This document shows, piece after piece, positions 48,229-58,982 of a stretch of 64,000 bases of DNA. The stretch's first letter is position 1. The number at the start of each line of letters is the position of its first letter. The stretch lies in contig NC_052016.1 in NCBI RefSeq assembly GCF_015832195.1, positions 29,905,129-29,969,128 of the forward strand. The letters are read 5' to 3'. Source of the stretch: Motacilla alba alba (taxonomy: Eukaryota; Chordata; Aves; Passeriformes; Motacillidae). Under the pieces are notes generated by a model that did not search any database, had not been told where the DNA came from, and saw only the letters and a list, made by a program, of their open reading frames with translations. A program made the position numbers and the translations under genes.

Positions 48229-48368
48229 CAAGGAAATTCAAGGCCAAGTTGGATGGGGTTCTGAGCAACTTGCTTTAGTTGAAGATGTCCTTGCCCACAG
48301 CAGGGGCATTGGAACCAAATGATCTTCAAGGTCCTCTTCCAACCCAAACCATTCTATGATTCTATGAT
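48229..48368 (+). mobile_element. CR1 LINE 3' end
   Basis: The sequence matches the CR1 3' UTR: GGCCAAGTTGGATGGGG, TGCCCACAGCAGGGGCATTGGA and CTTCCAACCCAAACCATTC. It ends in two perfect ATTCTATG units (48,351-48,366), the terminal 8-bp repeat diagnostic of CR1. It is heavily 5'-truncated with no coding sequence. Confidence 0.92.
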
Positions 48369-49362
48369 CCCCATCTCCCTATGACTTGGACACCAGTGAA
48401 GGTGTTTGTTAAATTCTCCACACTTTGAGTCATGGAAACAGAGGACGGATTTATTTTCTACCATATACAACAAAGAAATTTTCTACGGGTAAAGTTATAT
48501 CCATGTTGGAAGTTAATAGTTTATAGATCACTTTGACTGACATGTCACCAAGATGTTATCCAGAGCAAGGGTGGAACTTACCTATAAAGTGGTTTTACAA
48601 CTGTTGTAGCATATTACTTCAGATTAATTCAGGTTAAAATACCAAGGATAAAAGTAAGTGGGCCTAACTCCTGGGGAGTTCTCCCACATGCATGTAAATT
48701 TGACTTTAGTACTAATTGTAGCATGAACTCTAGAACAGAGAAGTTACATTGCTGCTATTGTAGCAGAAGGCTACAATATGTAGAACAGTTTAGATTTAGC
48801 AACTCCATCCCATTCTATCAAAATCCTTCTTGCTACCTCCTGAAAAGACAGACATCAGACTCAATTCTACATTTATGGAAAAGTAAAATAAAATAAATGA
48901 ACTAATATCATCCTGAATTTATCTTAAATAATCTAAAATTATGCACATCTGATTTAGACTTAAAAAGACCATTTCCATTCTGCTGGCCAGAATGTTGTCA
49001 GCATCTTAAAATACATATTTATTCAAGATCTGTGCTTTCTACACATCTTCATAAATTCAGATGTGTTAGAACTGTGATTAGAAGCATTCTATTATGAAAA
49101 TCTTTCTGTTAACTCAGAAGAGGTATCTATTTTTAGAATTAGTGTTAGTAAATATTTTTATTCTCAGGAAATCATCACAGTCTGGACTTCTGTGGCTTTT
49201 TATAGCTGAAATATTTACAGAATCTCTGCTTAGTTATGTTTCCATCCAAATGTTCTTTCTGTTGCTGTCTATAGGACTTCAGCTAATTCAAAGTATTTAC
49301 TTTATTTTGCAGTGCTTGTGCTATCCCTTACTATATAAATTTGAGAAAATTTTCAATGCTCT
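48369..49362. other. Unique noncoding sequence between CR1 tails
   Basis: No gene is recognised. A 90-codon open frame at 49,094-49,366 (+) is T-rich and hydrophobic, with no family resemblance. It runs into the next CR1 tail. Confidence 0.45.
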
Positions 49363-49423
49363 GTAGCAGGGGGGCTGGAGCTAGAGATTGTTTAGGGTCC
49401 CTTCCAACCCAAATCATTCTATG
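49363..49423 (+). mobile_element. CR1 LINE 3' tail, very short
   Basis: GCAGGGGGGCTGGAGCTAGA, then AGGGTCCCTTCCAACCCAAATC and a single ATTCTATG unit at 49,416-49,423, is the extreme 3' end of CR1. The copy is only about 60 bases and is on the same strand as the copy 1 kb upstream. Confidence 0.85.
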
Positions 49424-49439
49424 TTTAATCAATGTCATC

Positions 49440-49640
49440 ATTTTTATCAGCCCATGCTATTAATTATAAATATTCAACGGGACTTGCCATGTTTATTGCA
49501 TGACTCATGCCTGACATCTGAACAACGTTGCTGATGTTGCATTGTCACACAGCTCACCTTACAGCTGCTGTCTCTTTAAAGCTTTTAATCTGCACAGCTG
49601 TACAGCTGAGAGCCTAATGCAGTCACATGTGTAAATACCA
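49440..49640. promoter_or_regulatory. E-box/AP-1 cluster, candidate enhancer
   Basis: Within 200 bases there is a perfect AP-1-type palindrome ATGACTCAT (49,500-49,508) and three CAGCTG E-boxes (49,562, 49,595 and 49,603; the last two are 8 bases apart). A palindromic CACATGTG (49,624-49,631) and an AT-rich TTAATTATAAATA stretch (about 49,460) are also present. Paired CAGCTG boxes are typical targets of tissue-specific bHLH factors. Motif density is well above the rest of the window. Enhancer function is inference. Confidence 0.4.
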
Positions 49641-52600
49641 CCTACATAAATGCAGCAAGGGATGAAACTTCAGAGCAGAAATTCCAAGCATGATAGAAAC
49701 ACTTTGCAACTAAGTTGCAAAGTAACTCAGAAGATAAAAAAAAAAAAAAAATAATTCAGTGCTTGGAAAAGTGGAGGTTTTTGGGGTTAGGGAGTCAAGG
49801 GGCAGGGGAACATGAGATCTGGCTGAGTTCACAAGGACATATCCCAAGTACAACACAGTTCAAGAAGTGAGATATGTCATAATTCCTTCAAAGACAAGCA
49901 GTGTTTGTGCTGCTGCTCCTGGATAAGGCTCCATGTTCCTGTAGAAAGGAAGGCAGACCGACTAAGGCAGAATCCTGAGACAGGGAATACTTCCTTCCTA
50001 TGTCCCACATCTCTTACACATCTCCTGACAAGCCCTGGGGAGAGGACTTAGCCTCATTCCAGTCACAAAATGGCAGTAGTACCTCTTCCCTATCTTACAA
50101 GGAACTGTGAAGATAAATATCTGAATATTTAGGTACTACTGTAAAGATGACCGAATAAGCCACTGGCATGACCTTATTGGGTACTATATTAGCATGGAGA
50201 GGAATTCTCCTTCTTGCCTGTAATGGGAAACTCCTAGAATCTTGCCTTAAAAGGAACAGAAAATAAACAGCATGAATCCCTAAGGGGAATGAAGAGGTCA
50301 TACTTTACAGTCCATGAAGGCATTTTACTTCCAAGGGGAGCATTTTGAACATATCCTCTACTTTTTCCTTGGTAAACCTGAAAGCATTTTCCTCTGTGAT
50401 GAAATGTACAAATATAACATTTCTCCTTTTTGATAAATAGTAGTACACCATGTTCCTTTTCATTTCCTACTCCCAACCTGAGTATAAAACATGTCCGTTT
50501 GAGTATGTTTTATTACTTTTATTTTATTTAAGAGGAAAAGTGTGGTGAAAAAGAAAACCAGCCATGCTTTCCTGTCATTTGTGTTTTGATCCCTACTAAA
50601 TATGAGGGCATTTCCACCACTTTAATATGAGCCCATATTCAGCAAAGAATCTAATCACATACACAACTCAACATCTGACACTCTCAAAAATAAATGAGAT
50701 GCCTGCTTAATTACTTCATCAGCTTAGTGATTTGGAGACTTGAACAGAAAAGTTTTGCCTTTTCTGTATCATGTAAGATTCTATAATGACAATGTAGTAA
50801 CTGTTTGGCAATTTCATCTCCTTTAGGCTTTTTCCATTTGCAAAAAATCAAAGGTATAGAGTGTTCTATATTCAGTTATCTGGGTATCGTCAAAGAAAGA
50901 TAGAATTTACTTTTGTTTGTTTGCTTGTTTCTGCACATACATAGTGTGCAGAGGACAGTCAAAGTTGTTCTCTGCCCTGATATTTTTCATCTGGATTACA
51001 TTTATGGAGTTTAGATCACTTCTTTCAAATATTCACTACAGAAGTTAGCATAGTCCTTACAGCTCTCCCTAACTTTTAGAGAGAAATTACATAAAAGGAT
51101 GTGATGTGGGTCATGGAGTTTAGCCAAACAAATCAACAAAGCAGCAAGAATTGCCTGGTGCCAGTCAGGGTAAGGAACAGTACCTATACCTGTGATAAAC
51201 AGAGCACATTGGTCATTGCATGATAGATTAGCAAATTATGGGTTCTGACTTTTTATTAGATTATATAAAAAATGTGCATTTCACTTCATTTTTCATTATA
51301 ATATGAGACTAAGCTGATAAAAATTCCAGAATGGATAAAGAATTGGTTTGTTGAGATTGGCAGCAGTAAGGAACTGGAAAGTTTACATTAATTTTACTTT
51401 TTTCCTTCTTTTCTTTTTTTTTTTTTTTCCCTTTAAGAGGCACACACAAATAACCTGACCAAATTACACCATGCCCTTTATACCTACAGTATCTTTTTAC
51501 AAGTACCTCTCCCAGAAAGAGCTAGTCTTGGCTGTACTAGCAAATCCTTCTATGTGTTTGTTAGAATCAGGAAAAATTTCAAGATAAAAGTTCAGTAGTC
51601 CTAACAAAAGTTTAGATTTCATCATAAATTTGAATTTCTGTCCAAGTTCATGGTGCAGAAACATACCACAGATAAACATGCAGAGATACAAAACCCTGTC
51701 CTGAAGGCCTGACAAAATTTCTGTCTGGACCAATAATACCTCCTTATAATCTTCTTGGCCCTCGGAAGCCTACTCCTTAATTGCAGTTCAGCATGCTCCA
51801 ACAGATCTTTTCTGGGGAGGTGGTTTTGGAAGAATTACTTTCACTGAAATGCCTGAAAAGCTTATCACAGTTTAAGCCACTATTAACAAGAAACACATCT
51901 TGTGATAATTCCAGTAAGAAATGGAGTACCATTACCCCATGTGCTTGTGTTTACCTCCAGGCACGGATCTCACACATTGCCTGGCAAGCAAATACTAAAT
52001 AATTGCATTTTTCATGGAGTAAACAAAATACAGCAGCTATACCTATTTGCAAACAAGTTGCAATCACACCCCAGAGGCCTCTGATGGCCCAGTCATGAAG
52101 AATCAAGTTACTGATGTTTGATGGATTATAGAAAATGTGTTTTATACCTATAGAATAAGTCCAAAGTATAAACTGCATAAACTAAGGTAGAAAAATTCCT
52201 TGGGCATAATGAGGCAAATTAAAAATGGAGAAAAAGGAGAACTTTTTTTTATTGGCTTAAGAGAACATCTTTACAGCTAGATACTGAATGTGTTGTGCTG
52301 GTTCCTAATTATTCAGACATCTATTTCTCTGAATAAAGTCTTCAGGAACTGTCTGGTCAAGACCACCCATTTAGTTCTTAAATTTTCACCATTTGTCCAT
52401 AAAGTTCCTGTTCACTTTCCATGTTTAGTGTCTCTTACACAGCATGAAAAAGCGGCATAAATGCAGCCCAGCCCAGCATGGTATGCACTGAACAGCTACT
52501 TTTGTTATCATCTGAGAAAAAGACAGATTGTGGTGGGGAGTGGGTAGGAACAGGGTTCCTACTCATAAACCAGAAGAACAAACAAATGGTGTTAAGCAGA

Positions 52601-53500
52601 GCTAATACTTATCTACCTAATTCACTCTCATGATGAGAAACATGGCTCCACTTCAGTCCTGAAGAGTAACTGGTGGACTTGACAGCACACATACAACTGC
52701 ACTAAAGTTATCCTAAATGGCAAAATACAGGTCTCCACATGGATGCTTAGATCCTTCTCCACTGTTTGCTGGAATGGGGCCGGGCAGGCTGAATTGTCTG
52801 TCAGGTCCATATTGAAGCCTCCATGGTGCAGCCAGGGAAGCTGGAAACTCTGATAGTGCACAGACCTCCCTCAAGGACTCTGCGTGCCTCCATCAGGTAC
52901 CACAAAAAGCACATCCTTTCCCAAGAGCTGAGGCTGCTGACAAGCTCATGAAGGAGGTTTACTATCTTGCTGACTTGAGCTCTTTGTTGGATACCACCAG
53001 ATCAAGAAGAGGGAATAAAAAAAGAGAATACTCTCAGGGCCTAGAAAACAGAATACCTTGTTCACCCAGCAGTGAGTCAGATTATAGATGGTATTATCTG
53101 ATCACATCAGATGGAGTGTGTAATGTTTCTTCTTAAATCCAATAGTGAGTGGTAACCTACTTGAGAATGTACCCAGTGTGACTGATCCTAAGTACTGTGC
53201 TCTAAACAGAAGGCAAGATTATGCTTCATACACAGACTTAGTTAGCCACATATACTGAAATAGTAAATTCCCTTTAAAAGGCAGTCAGAATTATTCTTTT
53301 CAAAGACAGAAAACACAAGATTTTTTAAGCAGCACAGAAATCCCATAAAGCTAACAGGAGTACTATCTTAATCATTCTGAATTTACTACAATGGAAAAAA
53401 TAGGCAAGAGGATGCCATGACATCCCATCCTTGTGTTGTTATTCTCAGTCACTGATAGAAACTTGGCACACCAAGTTGATGCAACTGCAACAAATTCAAA

Positions 53501-53532
<32 letters not shown>

Positions 53533-55234
53533 GTGTGTGTCTGTGAAGGAGCATAAAAATGTATTTACCTCAGCATTGCTTAAAGTTTTGGTTATGATTC
53601 AAGCATCTCAAAATATTGAAAATAATTGCAACATTATGTGCTGCCAGCATTTGCAGTACAAAACTCTGTGTCTTTCTCACACTTTATTTAAAAAAGACAT
53701 TTTGCACCTCAATAGCTGGTTGTGGTTTTGGATCATAAAGCACTTAGGGTTTTGATCTGTTCTGATTCCCACCCTTTCTGTCTCATTTTTCTCATGGCTT
53801 AGAACAAAATATTAATGTGACTCATCTGTCATAGGTAATTTTCATATCCTCTAACTTCTGTTTTGGTGTGTGATTAGACAAATGCTGTAGTTATGTAAAA
53901 TTATTTGTGGTTTGTTTTATAATGGAAGATATGAATCACAGGTACTTTAAGCAAAAAAGCGAACAATGTCAGGAGAAAAGTGAATTATAAATGAAAGCAA
54001 CTTATATGTATTATAATTAATAAATACTTTAAAACATGCTATTTCAATTTACTGTTTTTTAGTATTAAATATTACAGCTGTCATCTCTGGAACACTGTAA
54101 AAGGAAGTAATAAATGAGAAAAAAACCTGAGTTTATGGACTGTCTTAACCAAAGTGAGTCCCAACTTTGATACCAAAACATGTGCAAGGACACTAATTAT
54201 ACTTGGAAAGCTGGAATTCAAAATTGTAAATATCAGTTCCAGGATGTTAATGTTTTGTGGTACAGTTGAGGAAATCCTGTGTGGTATGCTACTTTCAAAA
54301 AAGGCAATTATGTGCATATACTCCTGTAAGTTTTCTCCAGAGCAACCTTCTATCTCACAGTAGTACTTTCTCACAAAAAAACCCTTAAAAAATCCCTAGA
54401 AAACAGAACAGTCAATCAGTACAGAAGTGATTTTGCTACAGAGGCATTTCCAACAGTTGCCCAGATTCTTTTTTCCTCCCTCAAATACCAGACTGAAATA
54501 TTTTACTAAGTGGATCCAGTTCAGTGCAAGCTTCATTCCTCAAAAGTCATTTGCATTTGGGCTGAACACTGAATCAGCAGAACTTAAATACCTGCTTAAA
54601 ATAGAAGTTTTATTTCTGTGACTACTTAAATTAACTAGGGATCATGCTGTTTCTGTGCTGAGAGAGAATTCAGTGATTTTGTGATTCTCTAGCTTTCTGC
54701 TTTTGTCTTTCTGCACTTGAATTGCAAACAGAAAATGTTGTTTTCCACACTCAATTAACACCTGCAGGTAGCTGAGTGGAAAGGAGAGAAGACTGCAAGC
54801 CACCTCACTACATTGGAAGATTAGTACACAGAAAATAAGTTCTCTCCTCTCTTTTCAGATACAATTTTGCACAAAATAATTCTTAAAAGCAGAGCAATGA
54901 AATAAAACACTATCAGTCAGGAAATTCAATGCCTAAATGTTCTCTTAGGAATGATTTCTCTCATTCTACTCTCTCTCATGTTCCCTCCCTCTCTTCCTTC
55001 TCCAAGAAGCCTTCTTGGGATTTATTTTCTCCACAGCAAAGAAAGAATCGTGTTGTTTTAAGTTGCTCAAATCATGGCTTGTACTTGGGATTTCTCCAAG
55101 TAGTCCTAATCTATATATCAGGATCTGCACGTGACTGAAACAACACAGGAAGCCAGTGATTGTATCAGTAGGAAATCTTTCAAGATACTATTTTTTCAAG
55201 TTAAAAGAAATTATCTCACTATTGTATTTCAGGG
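49641..55234. other. Unique noncoding sequence
   Basis: Contains an A-run (49,737-49,752) and a T-run leading into (GT)n at about 53,501-53,542. A GC-richer block lies at about 52,620-52,960 with unrecognised open frames. A strong acceptor-like TCTCCTCTCTTTTCAG at about 54,859 has no downstream donor or open frame of note. No gene is recognised. Confidence 0.45.
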
Positions 55235-55599
55235 TGCCCCTGATGAAGGAAAATTATTGACATCTGACTCCATGGCTTTGGGATGCTGAACACTCACTTT
55301 ATTAAAACTATATTACATTACATTATACTATATTAAAGGCATACATCCTATACTACATCATACTTACTTCTAACTCTTCTCCTAACTGAAAAACTCGTGA
55401 CTCTCTGCCCGACAGTCCTGACCCACACACGTGGATCCAATTGGTCACCTTGGGTAAACATTCTCCACAATACATTCCACATGGGCACAAACACAGAAGC
55501 AGTAAATGAGATGAGAATTGCTTTGATCTCTGTGCTTCTCCAGGAAAAAACCTGAGAGAGAATTATGTCTCTCACTGTTCAGAGAATGTGAAAGCCACA
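55235..55599 (-). mobile_element. Solo LTR of a passerine endogenous retrovirus
   Basis: This 365-base element runs right to left, from TGTGGCTTTC (55,599) to a CA end at 55,235. Its internal order matches an LTR type I remember as abundant in passerines: CTCATTTGCTT-like motif, CACGTGT/GGACC block, GAGTCACGAG, an ATTACATTA-rich stretch and a polyadenylation signal AATAAA on the minus strand (55,298-55,303), about 63 bases before the 3' end. No gag, pol or env sequence flanks it, so it is a solo LTR left by recombination. The ends do not show a clear target-site duplication. The exact family name is uncertain (ERVL-like suspected). Confidence 0.75.
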
Positions 55600-55672
55600 T
55601 GTCAGTTCTGAAAGTAGTGAAGTGGAGGAATGCATATCAAGTGATTGGTCTCAGAGCACAAAGAGCTGGATG

Positions 55673-55690
55673 ATAATAATAATAATAATA

Positions 55691-55730
<40 letters not shown>

Positions 55731-55731
55731 G
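55673..55731. repeat. (AAT)n microsatellite
   Basis: About 19 AAT/TAA units with a single one-base phase break (AATAAATAAT) near 55,690. Likely length-polymorphic. It lies 75 bases from the LTR. Confidence 0.95.
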
Positions 55732-57954
55732 ATGATTGTTAAATAAAGCATCTCAAAGTGGCCAGGAGTTCCCCTAAGAAGAATCAGTGGGAGCCTGTTA
55801 TCTACTGGAACTGGAATTTATCTTTTTATTTGTTACACTGTGTAGCAAAACCAAACTCCCAGCTGAAGGCATCCTTGGAGCAGACAAGGCAGGCAGGGGT
55901 AGCGGTGGTGTGGGATGGAGAAAGATGTGAGAGTGAAAGGGGGGGATTGAGTGGCCTCTGTGTGAGGAAGTTTAAAGGAGACAGGGCACTTTTTCTGCTC
56001 ATGAAGCTTCTTCTCTTCCTTGTGATCCCTTCTTTTCCTTCATTTCTCTCCTCCTCGGAGGGAGGACACCCAGAGACCTTCCCTTTACTTCCATTGTTTC
56101 CAAGATGGGAACTAGGCCAGGACCAGGGCTGAAAGGCAGAGAAATCCTGCTGCAGATAAAAGGACAGGTGTGACTGCTGCTGCTGTACTGGGGCCCTCTG
56201 GTACACATTGACACTCCTTTACCCTCTCTCTAATCTCACAAAAGCATTAACACCAGCATGGATGGTACAAACAGGAGGCAGGAATGAGTTTGGCTGGCTG
56301 AAATGCCTAATCCCCCTCTCCTCAGTCACAGGCAGAGTAGCTGTCATCCCCTTCAGTCTGGCAGGTTTCCATTTTGCTAAGTATACAAAGCAATTCTGAC
56401 TTGGTGATGTCCCCTCATTCACTCAAGAACCTGAGCCAAAGCCCCAACCTTAAATACCTGCAAGTTGCAGAGAAGTTTGTATCCCAAGCTGAACTGCAGA
56501 GCACAGAGGTGTCTCTAAAAGTTCTGATAGGGTGTGGATGTGTTCTGAATTACTGCCTCATCCTTTGAAGCAGAAGGCCTGTTTGGCAGGATAAACAAGG
56601 AGAACCTACTTTTCAGAAAACTAGGAAGCAAATGACAACAAAGTTCTCAATAATACATTGGCAGTTTCTGCTCTTCAGGCTTTAGAGTCCTCTCAGAAAG
56701 ATGGCAGATACACATTTCCTTGTACAGCTCCAATGAATTGGATTAAATAAATTGCAAATAATCCACGCTACTCAGGCATTATCTCCTATTGGTTCCCCAG
56801 ATGATCACGTATCTCCTAAATTGCACCCCAAACTCATCAGGGATCTGCTTGCAAGAGACGGGTGGAGTCAGGAGAAAATCAACACAGATTATCTGTAAAA
56901 GCAAGGGTCAATTGGAGACCAGATTGATATTGCCAGAAAAATTAGCGTGCTATAATTAAAGAGTTTTTTTAAAAATAAATTTTACACCAGAGGTCAGAAA
57001 GCTTTGTCATGATTAATCTAATCCATAGTCTAAGACAAAAGGCCTGAAAAGCAGCCAGTTTCTATATGGGTTTGGGATTTGAGAGGAAGGTGCCTACCTG
57101 GCTGCTATGATGCAGCAGCTCTCAGAACCTGTGCTGGGACTAGGTGGGTAGCTGAAATCAACTGAATAGAGAAACAGATTCCAGCCAGCAATCAGAAACT
57201 CAGGGGCTGGGTGGAAACAATGTACCATGGAGGTACTGGGGCTGATGTTTGGAGATCTCCTTTCTGGCAGAAAACTCTCCGCTGTCTAGAAAATTCAAAC
57301 CTCTTTTGTTAAAATGTTTTGTTCTGAGAATAATTTAACTAGTTCTTTTGTCAGATTTGAGAGACCTCACAATAGCCCTGCTGTGGCATTCGGATGAAAC
57401 AGGGTAGTGGGCACATTTCAAACAGACTTAAATAAATCTGAGATAAAACAGTCAAGCAGGTTTCCCTTGGGAACTCAATACTCCTCCCTTTCCAAATGCT
57501 TCCTGCCCCTAAGGTTTGCATGGTCTCTTGGTGGCCAGGCCACCCAGGGCAGAGCTGCCTGGGGTCCACTGGGTGCTAGGGTACAGGGCACTGCTGCAGC
57601 ACAGCCTTGCAGAGGTCAGGAGCTAGTGCTCTTGAATTTGCATTTTGCCCTGGCTGATAAAATGCTTAAAGTAAATGTAGAAATACCTTTGGGTGTGTTT
57701 GGCTCCTTGGAGTTACTCTGATTGGTGGGAAACCAGTGGCTCTGGAGAGCAAAAACACAGGCAAAGAAGCTCTTGGCCAAATACCTCAATTTTCAACCAC
57801 AAAGCACATCAGCACATGAAGAGCGATCAGCCTGCTTTTCCATAAGCTGGGTTGCAGGAGGCCATGGCTCCCTGTGGGACAGATGCTGAGCAGCAAGTGC
57901 TGTGCATGGTGAGCAGCTGGGGGCAAGGGCTATGCACAGAGGTGCAGGGCCCTC
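55732..57954. other. Noncoding sequence, moderately GC-rich in parts
   Basis: Overlapping 124-126-codon open frames on both strands at 55,758-56,206 are in purine-rich sequence (GGAGAAAG/GAGGGAGG) and carry no recognisable domain. No gene is called. Confidence 0.4.
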
Positions 57955-58000
57955 CCCAGCTCTGATCCAGCGCAGCACTTGAGCACGTGCTCATTCCAGC
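57955..58000. repeat. Possible ancient amniote repeat fragment
   Basis: CAGCTCTGATCCAGCGCAGCACTTGAGCACGTGCTCATT resembles a bird/reptile family with 'gatccaacaaagcacttaagcatgtgctta'. The match is short. Confidence 0.4.
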
Positions 58001-58822
58001 TGGAGCACACTCATCCAGAATTCTCCATCCACAGCTGAACCCTAAACAGTTCGATGGCAGCTAAACCCAGCAAATCACAGAGACTCTTCCCAGTCATGTC
58101 GGTGGGATTTGTGTCAGGCATGGCACATAGGACTTGGTAGTAGCTGTGTGAGAATGATCAGAATATAAAATAGAAAAGCAGATTTTATTTTGTGTAGAAC
58201 ACTAGCATTGTCTGTGGCTCCCCTTGTTAGTATCCTCACATTATGAGTGCAGTAATGCTTGGGACTTTGGTAGTTTCCAAGCACAATGTCTCTTGGGAAA
58301 TAATGATTTTATTAATGCATTGCATGAAAGGGTTTATATGTATATTTTCATGGGCACGACACACATGGAGAAATCTAAGATTAGGTAAAAGTTTTTCATC
58401 TGCATTTGAGACTGATAATTTTATACCTTGTAATCTGAAAAAGTTATGCAGTGTCTCTGTAGAAGGGTGGGAACAAGGATCAAGGCACTTTTGACGTCCA
58501 AACCCATATTTTGATTTACAGCATAATTATTACAGGATTGCCAACAAAAATACCAAACACTAGGATTTTTGGTTCATATTCAAACTGCTACATCAGTTTT
58601 CACAAGCACTGAATAACTAAAAAGGCTACTCAGAGTGAATGAGTTGCCAGGTTTTCATACTTCTGAACAGTAGACCTTGAATAATAAGCTGGAATAGGGA
58701 ATTAAAAGACTAGGTTAAGCCACTCTGTTTGAAAATTTTGACTTATGGTTCTTAATGTTTCTGGGTGGGTATAAAAAGGATATTATGCTCATACATTTCT
58801 TAAAAGATTTTTTTTCCCCTAG
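58001..58822. other. Noncoding sequence upstream of an exon candidate
   Basis: No gene is recognised. Ends in the polypyrimidine tract TTTTTTTTCCCCTAG. Confidence 0.45.
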
Positions 58823-58937
58823 GACCAACGTAAAATCAACAAAGTAACACCAGGCCTAACACAATCAGGAAATCTGTGTCTCTTAGAGTGAAAAGCAGCC
58901 AACCTGTCCGTCTTCTGCCCTGTCCCAAAACCTCAAT
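58823..58937 (+). other. Candidate noncoding exon (115 nt)
   Basis: The acceptor is strong (long T tract, then CCCCTAG at 58,822). The donor CTCAAT|GTAAGTAAG at 58,938 is good. All three frames contain stops, so the exon would be UTR or lncRNA. The body is slightly GC-richer than its flanks. It could be a further 5' UTR exon of the unit beginning at 3.6 kb, or part of an independent lncRNA. Confidence 0.35.
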
Positions 58938-58941
58938 GTAA

Positions 58942-58982
58942 GTAAGCTTTGTAGTGTAAGCTTTTGTAATGCAAGCTTTGCA
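58942..58982 (+). repeat. Three-copy degenerate repeat at a splice donor
   Basis: AAGCTTTGTAGTGT, AAGCTTTTGTAATGC and AAGCTTTGCAGT follow each other with a 15-16-base period. They start four bases after the candidate donor GT. It is a local tandem amplification of the intron start. Confidence 0.75.

Noticed and set aside
55758..56206. Overlapping 124-126-codon frames on both strands
   Set aside because: Purine-rich sequence lacks stops on one strand by composition. Neither translation resembles a protein family.
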